The notes: a model not told the origin generated them from the letters alone. A stretch of DNA of 38,628 nt from Ferruginibacter sp. (GCA_025352525.1 JANXTG010000173.1:1-38628), one strand, 5' to 3'; numbered from the stretch's first letter, positions 26,862 to 35,337 are shown. Made by a program: numbers and translations.

Positions 26862-27350
26862 TTATTTCATATTTACAAACTGTAAGGCTAAACCGATATT
26901 CCATTCTTTGCTAGCTTGTATTACATCCTGCAAATCATCTATTTTTTTTCCTGTTACTCTAATTATATCATCCATTATTGCAACCTGCACTTTTAACCCG
27001 CTGTCTTTAATAAGCTTCACAATTTTCTTTGCGTCTTCCTGCTTAATGCCGTTACGAACCAATACTTCCTGCTTTGTAATTTTTCCACTTGGAAAAGGTT
27101 GTTTGCTGAAATCATAAATCTCAGCAGCTAGCCCCTGCTTAATACTACGGCTTATAAGTACATCGGTAATTTGACCGATTTTCATTTCACTATCAGCTTC
27201 CATGTTTAATTTAAAATCTTTTTTATTAAGTTCAATTTCAACATGCGCACCTTTAAAATCAAAACGATTTTTTATTTCTTTGCTTACAACATTTATGGCG
27301 TTGTCAAGTGTTTGAAGATCTACTTTGCTTGCTATATCAAATGATGGCAT
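26862..27350 (-). CDS. YajQ/UPF0234 family nucleotide-binding protein
   Basis: A 162-residue cytoplasmic protein with the family pattern MPSFDIASKVDLQTLDNAI at the N-terminus, NRFDFKGAHVEIELNKK, SRSIKQGLAAEIYDFSKQ, and the C-terminal VTGKKIDDLQDVIQASKEW. Homologues bind cyclic di-GMP or RNA in some species; here the ligand is unknown. The start is at the ATG at 27350 (a longer frame to 27383 adds a poor N-terminus). It begins 35 bases after the stop of the outer-membrane receptor gene and may be read from it. Confidence 0.9.
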   Translation of the reverse strand: MPSFDIASKVDLQTLDNAINVVSKEIKNRFDFKGAHVEIELNKKDFKLNMEADSEMKIGQITDVLISRSIKQGLAAEIYDFSKQPFPSGKITKQEVLVRNGIKQEDAKKIVKLIKDSGLKVQVAIMDDIIRVTGKKIDDLQDVIQASKEWNIGLALQFVNMK

Positions 27351-27385
27351 AATATTTTTATTTCTGTAAAGATAGCATTGCAAAT

Positions 27386-29812
27386 TTAATTTGTCTTTAT
27401 TCTGCTTTGTTCATCTCCAGCACCGCCGGATTTTCTTTGTTGAATTTTTAAAGCCTTGCCAAATCTGTAACTAAAACTAATTCCAACATTTCTATTGTCC
27501 CTTGTTTGAGTAAATGCTGCCACTGTATTTTGAATATCTACAACCCCTTTTTGTCTGCCTGAGTTAAAAATATCTGCTACATTCAACTTTAAACTTCCTT
27601 TATTTTTCAATATCTGCTTAGAAATACCTGTGCTTATCTGTTTCATTGATCCAATTTCAAATTGCCCTCTTTTCATTTTTGAACGGTAAAATCCTGATAG
27701 TTCCGCACTCCATCCTTTTTTTAATGTGAATTGATTGTTTAGGTTTGACGAAAAACCTGTACCCGAGGTGTTTAATACAAAACCATATAATTGTGAGTTC
27801 ACTTTATTATAATTAAATTCTGCATAAGGCATCAATGTCCACCATTTTGCAGGTTTTAATTCTGCATTTAAAGAAAAAGAAACATCATCAATACTACCAT
27901 AGTTATTTTGTTTCACAATTGTTGCATAGCCTGATTGCTCAAAATATTCATTGAACATGTCTTTACTATGTGTGTAATTAAGATTTGAGGTTAAAAACTT
28001 ATTGTAAGTGTGAGAAAGTTCAAAAACATTTGCATACATCGGTTTTAGAAATGGATTGCCTGCTTCGTAAGTATATTTATCAATAAAGAAAATAAATGGG
28101 TTCAGGCTTTCATAGTCAGGACGGGAAATTCTTCTGCCATAAGAAAAACCAAACTGGTTTTTATCGTTTGGTTTGTAGCCTGCAAACATAGTTGGGAAAA
28201 GTCCTGTGTAACTTTTACTAAATGCTGAATCAGGTCTAACAGGATTACCAAACTGGTTACCTTTATAATTTGTATTTTCAAAACGTAGACCTGTTTGCAA
28301 ACTCAATTTTTTAAATTCTTTGGTAAAATTTAAATAAGCTGCATTTATGTTTTCCTTATATTTAAATCGGTTTGTCTTATCATTATCAACTGCTGTTACT
28401 CTATCAATAACATTAAAATAGTCTGCAACATTATCTGTATTTACAAAGCTTGTTTTAATTCCGGTCTCCAGTTTTAAACCTGATTTGAATGGATGAACGT
28501 AATCAATTTTTGCACTGTAAACATTTATTCTCGCAGGCAATGTTGAAATAAGTTTTTCAGATGATTGTTTAACCCATGAAGGTGTATAATTTTCTGATTG
28601 AAAATTTTGATTATGTAAACTCTTGTACTGTAAAGCATCAATATCTATTGTAAGTTCTCTGCCTGTGCTATCATATAAATGACGAAGATTAAAATTGAGC
28701 CCTGCATTTTTCCATTTCTCATCGTCATTGCTATTCGAACTTAAAATAGAATTTGTAACAGCGTCAGCATTTTTTAAATAACTAATGTTGGTTCCAACTT
28801 GTTCAGATGGACTTGTATTACCTGTAAATAAAACTCCTATTGTTGTTTTCTTAGTAGCATAAAAATCTACACCTAATTTTGAGTTATTGTTATTATTACT
28901 TCTAATAAACGTTGCTGTCTGGTCAAAAATTGCATTCAGATTTGAGTTGGCATCATAATATTTTCTATTAATAAATAATTCCTGAAAACTTTTTCTGTGG
29001 TTAACACCAAAAATGGAGAATACATTGAATTTTCCATTTTTGTAATTCAAATTAAGTGTATTGAATGTTCTCAAATATTTACCTACGGCCAATGTATTTT
29101 TAATACTGCCATTAAATCCTTTTTGTTTGTTTCGTTTTGTTTTTATGTTGATGACACCCGAATTGCCAGATGCATCATATTTAGCGGAAGGGTTTGGCAT
29201 AAGTTCTATCTGATCTAAATTAATTGCAGGCATAGATTGAAGATAATTGGCAAGATCCTGAGAACCCATATACGTTTGTTTGCCGTCTATTAAAACAACA
29301 ACACCCTGTTTTCCTTTTAAGCTTATTTTACCATCCTTATCGACTGAAACTCCAGGCGATTTTTCCAAAACTTCCATTGCTGTACTTCCGGCGCTGGTAA
29401 TAGAAGCTTCAACATTAATTACTGTTTTATCTAATTTGCGTTCAATAAAAGCTTTTTTAGTAATTATAGATACATTATCTAAAGTTTTATCTAACCTCAA
29501 TAACGTAAGATTTACAAATGGGATTTTATTTTCCTGCATACTGAATAATGAAGAATATGCAGTATTACAACCTACGGCAGATGCAGAAATTAAAAATTTC
29601 CCCTGATTTGTATTTTCTATTAAAAAATTACCTGTCGCATCGCTTAAAACTGATTTTATCGGGGAAGAATCCTTGGCGTTTAATAAAGAAATTGTAACTG
29701 CGTTTAAAGCAATTTCATTTTTATCAATTACTTTCCCCCTTACTGTAGCTTTTTGGGCTTGGGCAAATATGCCGTTTAAGGTTACTGTCAAAATTAAAAT
29801 TAGCTGTTTCAT
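27386..29812 (-). CDS. Outer-membrane beta-barrel receptor, OMP_b-brl_3 type (TonB-dependent-like)
   Basis: An 808-residue outer-membrane protein: signal peptide MKQLILILTVTLNGIFAQAQ, a carboxypeptidase-regulatory-like domain at about 21-105 (ATVRGKVIDKNEIALNAVTI), and a plug-like domain (AMEVLEKSPGVSVDKDGKIS, KQGVVVLIDGKQTY, SAKYDASGNSGVINIKT). The large C-terminal barrel contains FGFSYGRRISRPDYESLNPF, a family hallmark. This group is widespread in Bacteroidota, distinct from SusC; ligands are mostly unknown. Its promoter contains a palindromic operator-like site, so expression is probably tightly regulated. Confidence 0.88.
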   Translation of the reverse strand: MKQLILILTVTLNGIFAQAQKATVRGKVIDKNEIALNAVTISLLNAKDSSPIKSVLSDATGNFLIENTNQGKFLISASAVGCNTAYSSLFSMQENKIPFVNLTLLRLDKTLDNVSIITKKAFIERKLDKTVINVEASITSAGSTAMEVLEKSPGVSVDKDGKISLKGKQGVVVLIDGKQTYMGSQDLANYLQSMPAINLDQIELMPNPSAKYDASGNSGVINIKTKRNKQKGFNGSIKNTLAVGKYLRTFNTLNLNYKNGKFNVFSIFGVNHRKSFQELFINRKYYDANSNLNAIFDQTATFIRSNNNNNSKLGVDFYATKKTTIGVLFTGNTSPSEQVGTNISYLKNADAVTNSILSSNSNDDEKWKNAGLNFNLRHLYDSTGRELTIDIDALQYKSLHNQNFQSENYTPSWVKQSSEKLISTLPARINVYSAKIDYVHPFKSGLKLETGIKTSFVNTDNVADYFNVIDRVTAVDNDKTNRFKYKENINAAYLNFTKEFKKLSLQTGLRFENTNYKGNQFGNPVRPDSAFSKSYTGLFPTMFAGYKPNDKNQFGFSYGRRISRPDYESLNPFIFFIDKYTYEAGNPFLKPMYANVFELSHTYNKFLTSNLNYTHSKDMFNEYFEQSGYATIVKQNNYGSIDDVSFSLNAELKPAKWWTLMPYAEFNYNKVNSQLYGFVLNTSGTGFSSNLNNQFTLKKGWSAELSGFYRSKMKRGQFEIGSMKQISTGISKQILKNKGSLKLNVADIFNSGRQKGVVDIQNTVAAFTQTRDNRNVGISFSYRFGKALKIQQRKSGGAGDEQSRIKTN

Positions 29813-29844
29813 TTTTTATTTATTTAGTTCTTTGGTTTGTTAAA

Positions 29845-29892
29845 TACTAAACAAAACTATGTACTTTGTTATGCATAGTACAATGTTTAGTA
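29845..29892 (-). promoter_or_regulatory. Promoter and palindromic operator of the outer-membrane receptor gene
   Basis: Minus-strand ATTG (29884-29881) and TAGTTTTG (29859-29852) are spaced by 21 bases. The spacer holds GTACTTTG-N5-CATAGTAC (29861-29881 on plus), an inverted repeat matching at 7 of 8 positions per arm. A second, outer pair, TACTAAACA (29845-29853) and TGTTTAGTA (29884-29892), is perfect and brackets both promoter boxes. A repressor on the inner site would block polymerase. The layout resembles sites I associate with winged-helix repressors (PadR- or BlaI-like) in this phylum, but no such gene is in the window. Confidence 0.6.
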
Positions 29893-29902
29893 ATGAACGG
29901 TT

Positions 29903-29944
29903 GCAAAAAATGATGACCGGCAGTTAATCAACTGCCGGTCATCA
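29903..29944 (-). terminator. Terminator of lgt
   Basis: TGATGACCGGCAGTT (29911-29925) and AACTGCCGGTCATCA (29930-29944) form a perfect 15-bp stem with a 4-base loop. On the minus strand six T follow (plus A at 29905-29910). It lies 20 bases past the lgt stop. Confidence 0.92.
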
Positions 29945-29964
29945 AAATAAATAAAAAACGAAAT

Positions 29965-31284
29965 CTATTTTCTGTACTTAATTTTTGCAAAAATGATAAG
30001 TGCAATTCCACCTAAAATGAGCATCAGGGCTATTTCCTGGGCCTGAGAAAAGGTAAAATTTGAAACACTGTAAGCCTTGTTTACTCTCACTAATTCTATA
30101 GCAAAACGCTCAGCGCCATTTAGTATGAGGTAAATGCCAAACATAATAAGTGGAGTGGTAATTTTTTTTCTAATAGCCCATAGCACTAAAAATAGAAACG
30201 TACATAAAATTGTTTCATATAAAGATGTTGGAAAAACAGGCTGAGGCAATACACTGTAATGATCTTCTTTAATTCCGGGGATTGGAATACCATCATTATT
30301 TACATTCTGAGGGAAACTGTAGGCAAAAAACCATTTAGGTAAAAAAGAAACACCGCTAACCGATTTATGTGGAACTTCAGCAAGAGAAGGATATGTTCTG
30401 TCAGTTACAAAAACACTTTTACCTGTTCTATCCATTACTTTTCCTTCAAGATAATAGGTTGAATTTGTTTGAATTGTTTTTTCAAAAGCTCCCGGTATGG
30501 CCAAAGATAAGTTTCCGTAAGCATCGCTCGAATATGCACTGTTAGGAATTCCCCAATCCCCATCTCCGGCAACCTGGCAACCAATTCTGCCAACTGCATA
30601 AGCAATCATCAAACATGGAGCTGCTGCATCTACAAGGTGACTTATTTTTATTCCTTTTTTGTAAGCAAACCAGCAGACTGCAATTGCTGCTAAAATAAGA
30701 CCCCCATAAAAAGTAAGACCACTAACTGAAAACAATTTTCCAACCGGATCTTTCATAAAATCGTCCCAATGCTCAAAATTATCGAAAAGTTTTGCACCCA
30801 ATATTCCAAATATTAGGGATATAATGATAATATCTCCTACCCTGTCGTGGGGCCATATTCTTACAGTTCTTCTTTCGGGCGTTTTAAGTTTTTGCTTATT
30901 CTTATCATACCATTTAATTGCAACTAAAACAATTGCCATTAAAATACCGCCATATATATTTCCATTTCGAGAAAATATATAATCCTGGGTATTTATTTCA
31001 GGGGGTCTATTAAATAAGAGACCAACCAGTTTTGCACCAAAAATAAAACCTACAATTGCGTTAAATAACAAGTCAAAAATTGATGCAGGTTTTCCAACAA
31101 CAATTGTTTCTTCTGATGGATGCAACAAACCGAGTTTTTCTTTGCGCTTTAACTCAGAACTTAGAACTATTGCTGCTGCCACAAATGCCAGAGCCACCAT
31201 TAAGCCAAAAGTGTTTAATATTTTTAAACTGCTCCATTCAACACCAAACCAATCTTTAAAAACGTAATATAAATTTGGATACAT
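29965..31284 (-). CDS. lgt: Prolipoprotein diacylglyceryl transferase, long form with internal duplication
   Basis: A 439-residue polytopic inner-membrane enzyme that should move diacylglycerol from phosphatidylglycerol to the lipobox cysteine. The Lgt signature is recognisable but divergent: GRIGCQVAGDGDWG (232-245) against E. coli GRLGNFINGELWG, so N146 becomes C236 and E151 becomes D241. The loop histidine (SFHGGLIG) is Y193 (TFYGGLI). The late RFxxE motif is kept (AERFAIELVR). Length exceeds the usual ~290 for two reasons. Residues ~71-130 (FIFGAKLVGLLFN, NIYGGILMA) repeat the module at ~150-211 (GILGAKLFDNFEHW, TFYGGLILA), and there is a ~60-residue periplasmic insertion near 250-330. 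It is probably the active Lgt of a divergent Bacteroidota clade. Confidence 0.85.
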   Translation of the reverse strand: MYPNLYYVFKDWFGVEWSSLKILNTFGLMVALAFVAAAIVLSSELKRKEKLGLLHPSEETIVVGKPASIFDLLFNAIVGFIFGAKLVGLLFNRPPEINTQDYIFSRNGNIYGGILMAIVLVAIKWYDKNKQKLKTPERRTVRIWPHDRVGDIIIISLIFGILGAKLFDNFEHWDDFMKDPVGKLFSVSGLTFYGGLILAAIAVCWFAYKKGIKISHLVDAAAPCLMIAYAVGRIGCQVAGDGDWGIPNSAYSSDAYGNLSLAIPGAFEKTIQTNSTYYLEGKVMDRTGKSVFVTDRTYPSLAEVPHKSVSGVSFLPKWFFAYSFPQNVNNDGIPIPGIKEDHYSVLPQPVFPTSLYETILCTFLFLVLWAIRKKITTPLIMFGIYLILNGAERFAIELVRVNKAYSVSNFTFSQAQEIALMLILGGIALIIFAKIKYRK

Positions 31285-31319
31285 GCGCTTACATTTTTGT
31301 GAAGTGTTGCAATATAATA

Positions 31320-31393
31320 AAAGTCATCGTGCATTGGTTAAATCTGTTATTATACCGTTGTATAACAACAAAGCCCCAACAGACGATGACTTT
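31320..31393 (-). other. Long-loop hairpin between the bacilliredoxin and lgt genes
   Basis: AAAGTCATCGT (31320-31330) and ACGATGACTTT (31383-31393) are perfect 11-bp inverted copies. A smaller stem, GTTGT-ATA-ACAAC, lies in the loop. On neither strand is there a classical T-run, so it may be a processing site or an RNA element in the leader of lgt. Confidence 0.4.
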
Positions 31394-31408
31394 AAAAAAC
31401 TAAAAAAA

Positions 31409-31825
31409 TTAATTACAATGTGTATCAAATGCACCTTTCAAGTTATCGGCAATCATTTGTGCACTTCTTCCTTCAATCATATGGCGCTCTATCATGTGCA
31501 CCAATTCTCCATCTTTAAATAAAGCTATTGCAGGAGAACTCGGTGGATAAGGCATCAAGTGTTTGCGGATTTCATTTACTGCCTCCACATCAAAACCTGC
31601 AAAACTTGTTTTAATGTTATCGGGTTTTTTTGTAGCAGAATTTACCGCCATTAAAACTCCCGGTCTAGCTGTTCCTGCACTGCAACCGCAAACAGAATTT
31701 ATTACTACAAGCGAAGTACCTTTTCCTGATAATGTTTTTTTTACATCTTCTGCAGTGAGCATTTCAGAAAATCCATTTTCTGTAAGCTCCTCTTTCATTG
31801 GTATTACAATTTCTTCTGGATACAT
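31409..31825 (-). CDS. BrxA/BrxB-family bacilliredoxin (YphP/YqiW type)
   Basis: A 138-residue thioredoxin-fold protein with the bacilliredoxin CGC active site at C46-G-C48 (VVINSVCGCSAGTARPG). The N-terminal MYPEEIVIPMKEELTENGF and the HMIERHMIEGRSAQMIADNL C-terminal helix are strongly conserved in this family. In Firmicutes it removes bacillithiol from proteins; many Bacteroidota carry homologues. It is divergent from the small heat-shock gene and upstream of lgt on the same strand. Confidence 0.93.
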   Translation of the reverse strand: MYPEEIVIPMKEELTENGFSEMLTAEDVKKTLSGKGTSLVVINSVCGCSAGTARPGVLMAVNSATKKPDNIKTSFAGFDVEAVNEIRKHLMPYPPSSPAIALFKDGELVHMIERHMIEGRSAQMIADNLKGAFDTHCN

Positions 31826-31845
31826 ATTTTTTAATGTTTAGAATG

Positions 31846-31853
31846 CAAAATTA
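31846..31853 (-). promoter_or_regulatory. -7 element of the bacilliredoxin gene
   Basis: Minus-strand TAATTTTG (TAnnTTTG), 20 bases before the ATG at 31825. No -33 TTG at standard spacing. Confidence 0.45.
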
Positions 31854-31907
31854 CATGCTAAAAATCATAACTAACTATGAAAATATTTCAGTCAAAAATA
31901 TTAAAAC

Positions 31908-31920
31908 AGACAGAGTGTCT
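31908..31920. promoter_or_regulatory. Inverted repeat in the bacilliredoxin / Hsp20 divergent region
   Basis: AGACA-GAG-TGTCT, a perfect 5-bp inverted repeat with a 3-base centre, in the 197-base region shared by two stress-linked genes read in opposite directions. Position and symmetry suggest a shared regulator site; there is no direct proof. Confidence 0.3.
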
Positions 31921-32022
31921 TAATTTGCTTTACTAATATGCCATTTAGTCACTATGAAATGGTTGGAATACATTTTGAATAATACTTAGCGAAATATAAT
32001 TATAAAACTAAAAAAAAAGCAA

Positions 32023-32460
32023 ATGTCATACGTAAAAATGAACAACAATTACAAGTCGATTGATGGATTTATGAAAGAAATTTTCAATGAATTTCCTTCA
32101 GCAGTAAGCAAAGCTGTTAGAGAAGATGTTTTGCATTACCCTCCCGTAAATATTATTGACAAAGCAGCTGTGTATTCTGTAGAACTTTCAGTTCCGGGAT
32201 ATATTAAAGCTGATTTTAGTATCAAATTAGACAACAATGTGCTTACAGTAAGTACAGAGAAAAAGGAACAGCACACTACAGAAAGCGAAAAATTTATACG
32301 TACAGAATTTGCACTTAAATCTTTTAAAAGAAGTTTTACTTTAAATGAAAAAATTGATACTGAAAATATAGCTGCACGGTATGAAGATGGAATACTTAAA
32401 ATAGAACTTCCTAAAAAAGAAAGCTATAATGCAGCTCCAAAAGATATAAATGTTTTATAG
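32023..32460 (+). CDS. Small heat-shock protein (Hsp20/alpha-crystallin family)
   Basis: A 145-residue ATP-independent holdase. The alpha-crystallin domain spans about residues 42-135: PPVNIIDKAAVYSVELSVPG, DFSIKLDNNVLTVSTEKKE, and the family ending ARYEDGILKIELPK (A-x-x-x-n-GvLxixxPK). The N-terminal arm has the Bacteroidota form YKSIDGFMKEIFNEF. An imperfect -7-like sequence (TACATTTTG, 31969-31977) precedes it. A terminator follows, so it is a single-gene unit. Confidence 0.93.
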   Translation: MSYVKMNNNYKSIDGFMKEIFNEFPSAVSKAVREDVLHYPPVNIIDKAAVYSVELSVPGYIKADFSIKLDNNVLTVSTEKKEQHTTESEKFIRTEFALKSFKRSFTLNEKIDTENIAARYEDGILKIELPKKESYNAAPKDINVL

Positions 32461-32499
32461 AAGATAGTTTTTGATTGGTTGAAGGTTGTTGAAAGTAGG

Positions 32500-32531
32500 A
32501 GCTCCTCAAGTTGAATTGAGGAGTTTTTTTT
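32500..32531 (+). terminator. Terminator of the Hsp20 gene
   Basis: CTCCTCAA (32502-32509) and TTGAGGAG (32516-32523) with a 6-base loop, then eight T (32524-32531). Confidence 0.9.
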
Positions 32532-32806
32532 GCCTATTATTTAGGATTTATTGATTTGTTTTTGTTTATTTTAAACTTTACCTCAAAACTAAAATGCCAG
32601 GATTCCCTCTTGGTTTGGAAATGGTCACATATTGAAAATTAGAGTTTTTTAAATAACATAGTATACATCTCCAAATAATTTTAAAATTATAACTGTTAGT
32701 GCTTTTAAAAGTCTTAATAATCTGTTCCTTTAATTTCATCCAATATGGTAATACATTTATTTCGTCAAAATAATTATTTATAGTAATTTAACTTAAAATT
32801 CATTTT

Positions 32807-33241
32807 ATGGAGCGTAAAGAATTTATAAATGCTTTGGGGTTAAGCACAGCAACTTTATTATTAGCTACTTGTTTTGGTGGATGCAGTAAAGCAAGTGTTT
32901 CAAATAATGGTAACACGGCACAACCACCATCATCAAATTCAGATTTTGTTTTAGACCTTAATTTAACTGAAAATGCGAATCTTGGAATTAATGGTGGTTT
33001 CGTTTATAAAAACGGTATTATTATAGCACGTACTACTACCGGTAGTTATATAGCTGTAGCTATGGCTTGTACACACCAGGGAACAGCAGTTGTTTACGAT
33101 GGAAGCAATAACCGATTTTTTTGTAACAATCATGGCTCCAGTTTCAGCAACACAGGAGTTGTAAACAATGGGCCTGCTCTAACAAACCTAAAACAATATA
33201 ATACAACTGTTACAGGAAGTATGTTAAGAGTTTATGGTTAG
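32807..33241 (+). CDS. Small exported Rieske [2Fe-2S] protein
   Basis: A 144-residue protein with both Rieske cluster boxes: C88-T-H90-Q-G and C106-N-N-H109-G-S-S-F. These two Cys and two His ligate one [2Fe-2S] cluster. The N-terminus (MERKEFINALGLSTATLLLA) is a Tat-like or lipoprotein-like export signal, with cysteines at 22 and 26; neither lies in a perfect lipobox. A Ser/Asn/Pro-rich linker precedes the domain. It is not part of a bc1/b6f cluster here, as no cytochrome gene is nearby. Probably a periplasmic or membrane-attached electron-transfer protein of unknown partner. Confidence 0.87.
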   Translation: MERKEFINALGLSTATLLLATCFGGCSKASVSNNGNTAQPPSSNSDFVLDLNLTENANLGINGGFVYKNGIIIARTTTGSYIAVAMACTHQGTAVVYDGSNNRFFCNNHGSSFSNTGVVNNGPALTNLKQYNTTVTGSMLRVYG

Positions 33242-33863
33242 GTTTTATAATGTTTTTTGAAACTACACATTCGAACATGGTTAATGTAATTGCTTATTCA
33301 GGTAAATCATTAGGCGGCGATTCCTCAAGTAATATTTGCCTATCTCCATTAATACAATTTATATTCTCATTTTAATATTTACATTCGCCAAAGAAGAATA
33401 CAAATTTTTTAACTCCTCATAATTAGCAACCCCTAAACTTCTACTGTGCAGATGTAAGAGGAATCAATATTTATTTAAGAAATACTGTTAATAAAACTCC
33501 CGTTTAATAAAAGTAAAACGGATTTTTTCTTGTCAGAAAAGTTTTTTCGTTTTATTCATACGTAAGAAAGAAAATTAAACTTTTTAGATTGTTTTGAAGT
33601 AATGTAAATGCTACCTGAATTGTTATCTGAGTTTCAAAATGATTGTTATCTGCTTAAAACTTTTCCATTTTTTATTTTGATCAAATAAAAAATATTCAAG
33701 TTCTATTTTTTTGTTGAATATAAAAAAATAAATGGCTAGTCATCACGTAATTTTAATTGTGCAAACGAAATCATTTCCAGACACTAAACTCAAACAACAA
33801 AAAATTATTTTCATAACACAATCTTTATAATTTCAAATTGGGAAATATTGGAATTGATTAAAA
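33242..33863. other. Gene-free stretch of ~620 bases
   Basis: No convincing reading frame on either strand and no tRNA. It contains a terminator-like hairpin at 33500-33528 and a near-perfect AT-rich palindrome at 33668-33693 (TTTTTTATTTTGATCA, with an AAATAAAAAA right arm). Both could belong to an unannotated RNA or to 3' ends of the flanking genes. Confidence 0.5.
33500..33528 (+). terminator. Terminator-like hairpin 260 bases downstream of the Rieske gene
   Basis: CCGTTTA (33500-33506) pairs with TAAAACGG (33514-33521), with one extra A in the right arm. ATTTTTT follows. It is far from the Rieske stop (33241), so it may end a long 3' untranslated region or a separate small RNA. Confidence 0.5.
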
Positions 33864-35294
33864 TTAATTGTACCCCAATATTTTTAACATGCTTTGCGAT
33901 GTTTGTTCTTTTGCATAAACCCATTCTATTAATTTACCGCTTTTATCTCTTTCAATAATAATATGTTTTGGAGATGGAATAAGACAATGCTTTATACCAC
34001 CGTACCCGCTTATCTGATCTTGATAAGCACCTGTATGAAAAAAGCCAACGTACAAAGGTTCTTTGTTGCTTTCAATGTCATCTTCGTTTGTAGTTTTTAC
34101 TTTCGGTAAAAATACTTCGTTAATGTGCTCTTCGCTATCATAATAGTCATGGCCATCACATGTTATACCACCCAATACTACACGTTGGTATTCGTTCTTC
34201 CATTTGTTAATGGGAAGCATTAAAAACTTTTCACCAATGCCCCATGTATCGGGCAATGTAGTGATAAAAGAGGAATCAATCATATACCAGGTTTCCCTGT
34301 CGTTTTGTACTTTTTCTCCTATCACACTGTAAATATGCGCCATACTTTCTCCTACCGTAAAACTGCCAAATTCGGTGTAAATGTTAGGCATTTGAACCTT
34401 GGCTTTTTTGCAGGCGTTTTTAATATTTCCTACAATTTCATTTATCATAAACTGATAATCATATTCAAAACCAAGCGAATGTTTAATAGGAAAACCACCA
34501 CCAATATTTATACTGTCAAGTTCCGGACAAATCTTTTTTAACTGGCAATATAGCGTGATACTTTTTTGCAGTTCACTCCAGTAATAGATATCATCTTTAA
34601 TGCCTTTATTTAAAAAAATGTGCAGCATTTTTAATTGAAATTTATCTTCATAACCCTCAATTTCATCAACATAAAAACCCAATACATCTTTTGCCTTCAT
34701 ACCTAAACGGGAAGTGTAAAACGGAAAACTTGGTTCTTCTTCTGCAGCTATTCTAATACCTAATTGAAAGGGTTTACCTGTACGAATGTTACGTTTGTAC
34801 ATGCTTAATTCTTCCTTGTTATCCAGCACAGGGATTACATTTTTGAATCCATCATTTATCAGTTTTGCAATACGGGAAGTATAATTTTTCTGCTTAAAAC
34901 CATTGCAGATAATATTTATATCCTTGGTGATTTTTCTTTTTTTATATAGTGCATTTATAATATCAATATCATATGCATAAGAGGTTTCCAGATGAATATT
35001 GTGTTTTAATGTTTCTTCTACAATAAAACTAAAATGAGAACTTTTAGTACAATAACAATAATTATACTGGCCTTCATATTTATGTTTTTTAAAGGCATTG
35101 GCAAACATTGTTTTGGCCTTGTTTATCTGCATACCAATTTTTGGCAGATAAGACAATTTAAGTGGTGTACCATATTTATCAATCAGCGCTTTTATATCTA
35201 CATCATTGTATTGCAAATAATTTTCGTGCAGTTTAAATCCCTCTTGTGGAAAATTAAAGGTTTGCTGCACTAGGCTGTCGTAAGAATTATTCAT
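33864..35294 (-). CDS. Arginine decarboxylase-like fold-III PLP enzyme
   Basis: A 476-residue alanine racemase-fold decarboxylase, probably arginine decarboxylase of the SpeA lineage starting polyamine synthesis. The PLP lysine is K84 in YNYCYCTKSSHF, the phosphate-binding GGGFP loop is at 265-269, and the second-subunit active-site motif is TCDGHDYYD (C379-D380). It is shorter than E. coli SpeA (about 650 residues) and lacks the extra helical bundle. A related ornithine/diaminopimelate-type decarboxylase cannot be fully excluded, but the TEFGSFTVGESMAHIYSVIG and long N-terminus favour arginine decarboxylase. Its promoter has a TATATTTG -7 box. Confidence 0.8.
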   Translation of the reverse strand: MNNSYDSLVQQTFNFPQEGFKLHENYLQYNDVDIKALIDKYGTPLKLSYLPKIGMQINKAKTMFANAFKKHKYEGQYNYCYCTKSSHFSFIVEETLKHNIHLETSYAYDIDIINALYKKRKITKDINIICNGFKQKNYTSRIAKLINDGFKNVIPVLDNKEELSMYKRNIRTGKPFQLGIRIAAEEEPSFPFYTSRLGMKAKDVLGFYVDEIEGYEDKFQLKMLHIFLNKGIKDDIYYWSELQKSITLYCQLKKICPELDSINIGGGFPIKHSLGFEYDYQFMINEIVGNIKNACKKAKVQMPNIYTEFGSFTVGESMAHIYSVIGEKVQNDRETWYMIDSSFITTLPDTWGIGEKFLMLPINKWKNEYQRVVLGGITCDGHDYYDSEEHINEVFLPKVKTTNEDDIESNKEPLYVGFFHTGAYQDQISGYGGIKHCLIPSPKHIIIERDKSGKLIEWVYAKEQTSQSMLKILGYN

Positions 35295-35337
35295 TGGCTT
35301 AAAATAGTACTACTGTTAAAGAAGTTTTTTTGCTGCG

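Noticed and set aside
31283-31522. A 79-residue plus-strand frame across the lgt-bacilliredoxin spacer
   Set aside because: It covers the inverted repeat and runs antisense into the well-supported bacilliredoxin gene; no domain or signal is visible.
33864-35294. Short arginine decarboxylase-like enzyme as a truncation
   Set aside because: The N- and C-terminal catalytic regions, PLP lysine, GGGFP loop and CDGHD motif are all present; only the extra helical insert of E. coli SpeA is missing.
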